Of a stretch of DNA of 31,239 nt, positions 29,379 through 31,239 are shown piece by piece. The DNA is from CAYWJA01 sp964458485. Its GTDB lineage: Bacteria > Patescibacteriota > Gracilibacteria > UM-FILTER-43-11. The position numbers and the translations under genes were made by a program. The stretch covers positions 1-31,239 of the forward strand of contig CAYWJA010000020.1 of the NCBI GenBank assembly GCA_964458485.1. Reading direction: 5' to 3'. The notes under the pieces are model-generated. The model was not told the origin of the DNA and made no database searches. It saw nothing but the letters and a program-made list of their open reading frames with translations. The stretch's first letter is position 1. Each line of letters begins with the position of its first letter.

Positions 29379-30785
29379 TTATGGTAGATCGTTAGGTATC
29401 AAATGAATTGGTTGTTGTATATTACTAGGGTCAACAACTCCGGTATCAGGTCTTTGCAATACTTCTGTAAAATTTGCTTGCTCTACATCACTTAAATCAA
29501 CTGTTCCGGTATCTGGCCTTTGTAATTCTTCAGATTCATTTTTGTTATAGTTAAACTCAACAATAAATTTAATAGTTTCTCCGCCTTTTAATTTTTGTTT
29601 ATCTGATCTGCTTGATTGCTCTTTGCTTTGTATATTTTTACCGTTGGCATCTGTAATTGACTTTACCTTAAATTTTTCAGGACCGCCCTCTACTCCTCCA
29701 ACGCTATAATTACCAAGTGATATACATCCACTTGTGTACACATTAGGATCTCCATAAGAAATTGTAGCTATAGTTTTATCATTACCATCCCATAAATATA
29801 TTACACCCTTTCCTACTCTTTCAACAATTACTGTGCCACAAGTAGGTTGCACATCATTTAAATCAACTGTTCCAGTGTCAGTATTTTTTAATGCTGCTGT
29901 TGTATTTGTTTTCACGTATACACCTGTAGCAGAGTAATTTGTATCTGCCTCTAGCGTAAAATTATGGTCATCAGGTGTTTTGTAGCCTTTAACATTTCCA
30001 AATACAACTTTATAGTCTTTTACATTAAGAGTGAATTGCTTAGATGCAGGCCCATTTCCTTTTTTTACTACGGTTTCTCCATCGTAGATTTCAAATAAAC
30101 CTTGTGAGAATGGCTTGCCATCAGAATCTGTATAAATATTTACAGTACCTGTTTTAGGTGGTGCTTTTTTAAGACCAGAAGGGTCTACTGTATCTCCTCC
30201 TTGTAATCCTGAATTTCCAACTGTTGTTATGCCATTCAAATCAACTGTTCCAGTGGTATCTAGTTGCAATGTAGGAACTTCAACTTTTTCCTTAAGGCCA
30301 TATTTCTTTTTCAATTTTTCAATTATTTTTTCGATAATATCACTTCTCTCTGCATCGTTCATTGCATTCCATTCAGCGTGCCCCAATTCTTCATATATTC
30401 CTTTCAATTTTTTATTCCTTTCTGCTTGGCTCAAATTTTTCCATTTATTTTTACCAATTTCTCGAATTTTTTTATCAATTGCTTCTCCCATAATTTGACC
30501 AAATTTTTCTTCCGTTAACCCTGCTGCTGCAAAATTAAGGTTACCGGCCAATTTAGAGGAATATTTAAGGCTATTGCCTTGTAAAGTAAACACAACTACT
30601 ATAGCCAAAAGTGCAAATGCACCAATGCCATATACTAGTTTATGTTGTTTGATGTGGTTAAATAATGTTTTCCATTCACCCTGCGGTCTCTGCCGCGTAC
30701 CATTAGACGGGTAATCAATTACTGATACTAATGATATAATGTCGGCATGGTGAATCTGGATAGCGATATATGGCACTGGTATCAT
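29379..30785 (-). CDS. Anchored surface protein, 5' end replaced by an IS
   Basis: Paralog of the 860-residue protein downstream. From residue 37 on it aligns: LFNHIKQHKLVYGIGAFALL against MFNHIKKHKLVYAVGVFALI, then KYSSKLAGNLNFAA and EEKFGQIM. One beta module (213-292, YKVVFGNVKGYKTPDDHNF) matches those of the paralog. A short motif DTGTVDLN/DTGVVDPS occurs five times (177-186, 198-205, 303-312, 425-434, 447-456). Residues 1-36 (MIPVPYIAIQIHHAD...) are encoded by the left end of the IS and antisense tnpA sequence; the native start lies beyond the insertion. The native reading frame therefore starts near 30677. It may be silent or expressed as a chimera. Confidence 0.8.
   Translation of the reverse strand: MIPVPYIAIQIHHADIISLVSVIDYPSNGTRQRPQGEWKTLFNHIKQHKLVYGIGAFALLAIVVVFTLQGNSLKYSSKLAGNLNFAAAGLTEEKFGQIMGEAIDKKIREIGKNKWKNLSQAERNKKLKGIYEELGHAEWNAMNDAERSDIIEKIIEKLKKKYGLKEKVEVPTLQLDTTGTVDLNGITTVGNSGLQGGDTVDPSGLKKAPPKTGTVNIYTDSDGKPFSQGLFEIYDGETVVKKGNGPASKQFTLNVKDYKVVFGNVKGYKTPDDHNFTLEADTNYSATGVYVKTNTTAALKNTDTGTVDLNDVQPTCGTVIVERVGKGVIYLWDGNDKTIATISYGDPNVYTSGCISLGNYSVGGVEGGPEKFKVKSITDANGKNIQSKEQSSRSDKQKLKGGETIKFIVEFNYNKNESEELQRPDTGTVDLSDVEQANFTEVLQRPDTGVVDPSNIQQPIHLIPNDLP
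30683..30696. repeat. IS left-end hairpin
   Basis: GCGG-TCTCTG-CCGC, four-pair stem with the same six-base loop as the right-end hairpin. Confidence 0.8.
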
Positions 30786-31199
30786 AACGTCTCAGAATGT
30801 TATTACCACATACAGCTGACTGTTAAATACAGAAAGGCATTGCTGAATAAAAAAATAGAAAAGATTGTAATAAGTACAATGTCAGAATTCAAAGAGAGAT
30901 ATGATATGGAAGTAAGTGAGATAGGATTCGATCAGAATCATATACATATCCTCTGCAGATTCCTTCCGAAATACTCAGGAGGACAGGTAATAAAAATAAT
31001 AAAAAGTATAACTGCGAAACAAATTTTCAATGAATGCCCTGAAGTCAAAACAGAACTATGGGGAGGTGAATTCTGGACAGACGGATATTACATCTCAACA
31101 ATAAGCAGGAGGGGAAGTAAAAAGGTAATCGAGAACTACATCAGAAATCAAGGTAGAGAACCAGACGTTCAGCAGCTCAGACTGTTCCCAGTCAAATGA
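30747..31199 (+). CDS. tnpA: IS200/IS605-family Y1 transposase
   Basis: A single-strand DNA transposase of 150 residues, the standard length. The HUH metal-binding motif is HIH at 65-67 in FDQNHIHIL, and the catalytic tyrosine is Tyr131 in VIENYIRNQG; both positions are close to His64/His66/Tyr127 of the IS608 enzyme. WHWYHNVSECYYHIQLTVKY and FWTDGYYISTISRRG are typical family segments. No tnpB follows within the window. The frame is intact, so the element may be active. A TGATATAAT extended -10 (30732-30740) precedes the start. Confidence 0.96.
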   Translation: MVNLDSDIWHWYHNVSECYYHIQLTVKYRKALLNKKIEKIVISTMSEFKERYDMEVSEIGFDQNHIHILCRFLPKYSGGQVIKIIKSITAKQIFNECPEVKTELWGGEFWTDGYYISTISRRGSKKVIENYIRNQGREPDVQQLRLFPVK

Positions 31200-31209
31200 G
31201 CTCCGAACG

Positions 31210-31231
31210 CCCTGGGGTCTCTGCCCCAGGG
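31210..31231. repeat. IS right-end hairpin
   Basis: CCCTGGGG-TCTCTG-CCCCAGGG, a perfect eight-pair stem, ten bases after the tnpA stop. It could also end tnpA transcription. Confidence 0.9.
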
Positions 31232-31239
31232 AACTTTAC

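Larger units (their letters stand above)
30679..31236 (+). mobile_element. IS200-type insertion sequence (tnpA only)
   Basis: A single-gene HUH-transposase element. The left-end hairpin GCGG-TCTCTG-CCGC is at 30683-30696 and the right-end hairpin CCCTGGGG-TCTCTG-CCCCAGGG at 31210-31231; both have the same loop TCTCTG, as expected for ends read by one TnpA. There are no terminal inverted repeats or target duplications, consistent with the family. The left boundary follows ATTCA in the disrupted surface gene. The right boundary is approximate, since the window ends eight bases after the hairpin. Confidence 0.88.

Noticed and set aside
30679..31239. TnpB or omega-RNA partner of the IS
   Set aside because: Only tnpA lies between the two end hairpins; this is an IS200-type element.

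Overview
The window is an AT-rich (by eye about one third G+C), gene-dense stretch from a bacterium, most likely a member of the candidate phyla radiation (Patescibacteria; Peregrinibacteria or a relative is my best guess, at low confidence). The reasons are the mix of lone housekeeping genes with lineage-restricted hypothetical proteins, SLH- and CAP-type surface proteins, a lone peptide-binding protein without its transporter, and small PH-domain membrane proteins. Several genes end in TGA (M16 peptidase, release-factor-like protein, transposase), so TGA is a stop here; this argues against the UGA=Gly code of Gracilibacteria/Absconditabacteria. No Shine-Dalgarno sequence is evident; starts sit in A/T-only leaders, and ten genes share ATTATG at the start.

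Layout. 1-2.9 kb: octamer tandem repeat, M16 peptidase, ndk and two small unknown genes. 2.9-7.7 kb (minus strand): two unknown proteins and a 930-residue cell-wall protein (SLH x3, RlpA-like barrel, CAP, degenerate CAP). 7.9-15.2 kb: minus-strand housekeeping genes (glyQS, dtd, aroE) and an ECF sigma/anti-sigma pair, interleaved with plus-strand orphan genes that each follow a strong promoter and end within a few bases of the convergent gene. 15.4-20.9 kb (minus): hisS, a family 5 solute-binding protein, a STAS protein, an RsbW-like kinase and lepB. 21-22.9 kb (plus): a PH-domain membrane protein, a membrane-anchored HEPN-like protein and coaE. 22.9-26 kb (minus): GGDEF protein, small ORF, GGQ release-factor-like protein and tgt. 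26-30.8 kb (minus): a heptad-repeat coiled-coil protein and two paralogous large surface proteins. 30.68 kb to the end: an IS200-type element inserted at the 5' end of the second surface gene.

How the parts work together. Regulation is represented by an ECF sigma factor with a DKNYY-domain anti-sigma and what looks like an autoregulated ECF promoter, by an RsbW/STAS partner-switching pair, and by a GGDEF protein. The envelope theme is strong: SLH/CAP wall protein, signal peptidase I, anchored peptide-binding protein, two anchored surface paralogs. tRNA and translation quality is represented by GlyRS, HisRS, DTD, TGT and a GGQ rescue-type factor.

The most unusual signal lies outside the named genes. 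Most of the longer spacers are built from a spacer-specific short word repeated in direct and inverted orientation around a GC-rich hairpin. Some words recur in several spacers, one 42-base block recurs 23 kb away, and perfect palindromes of the same kind sit in frame inside tgt and the anti-sigma gene.
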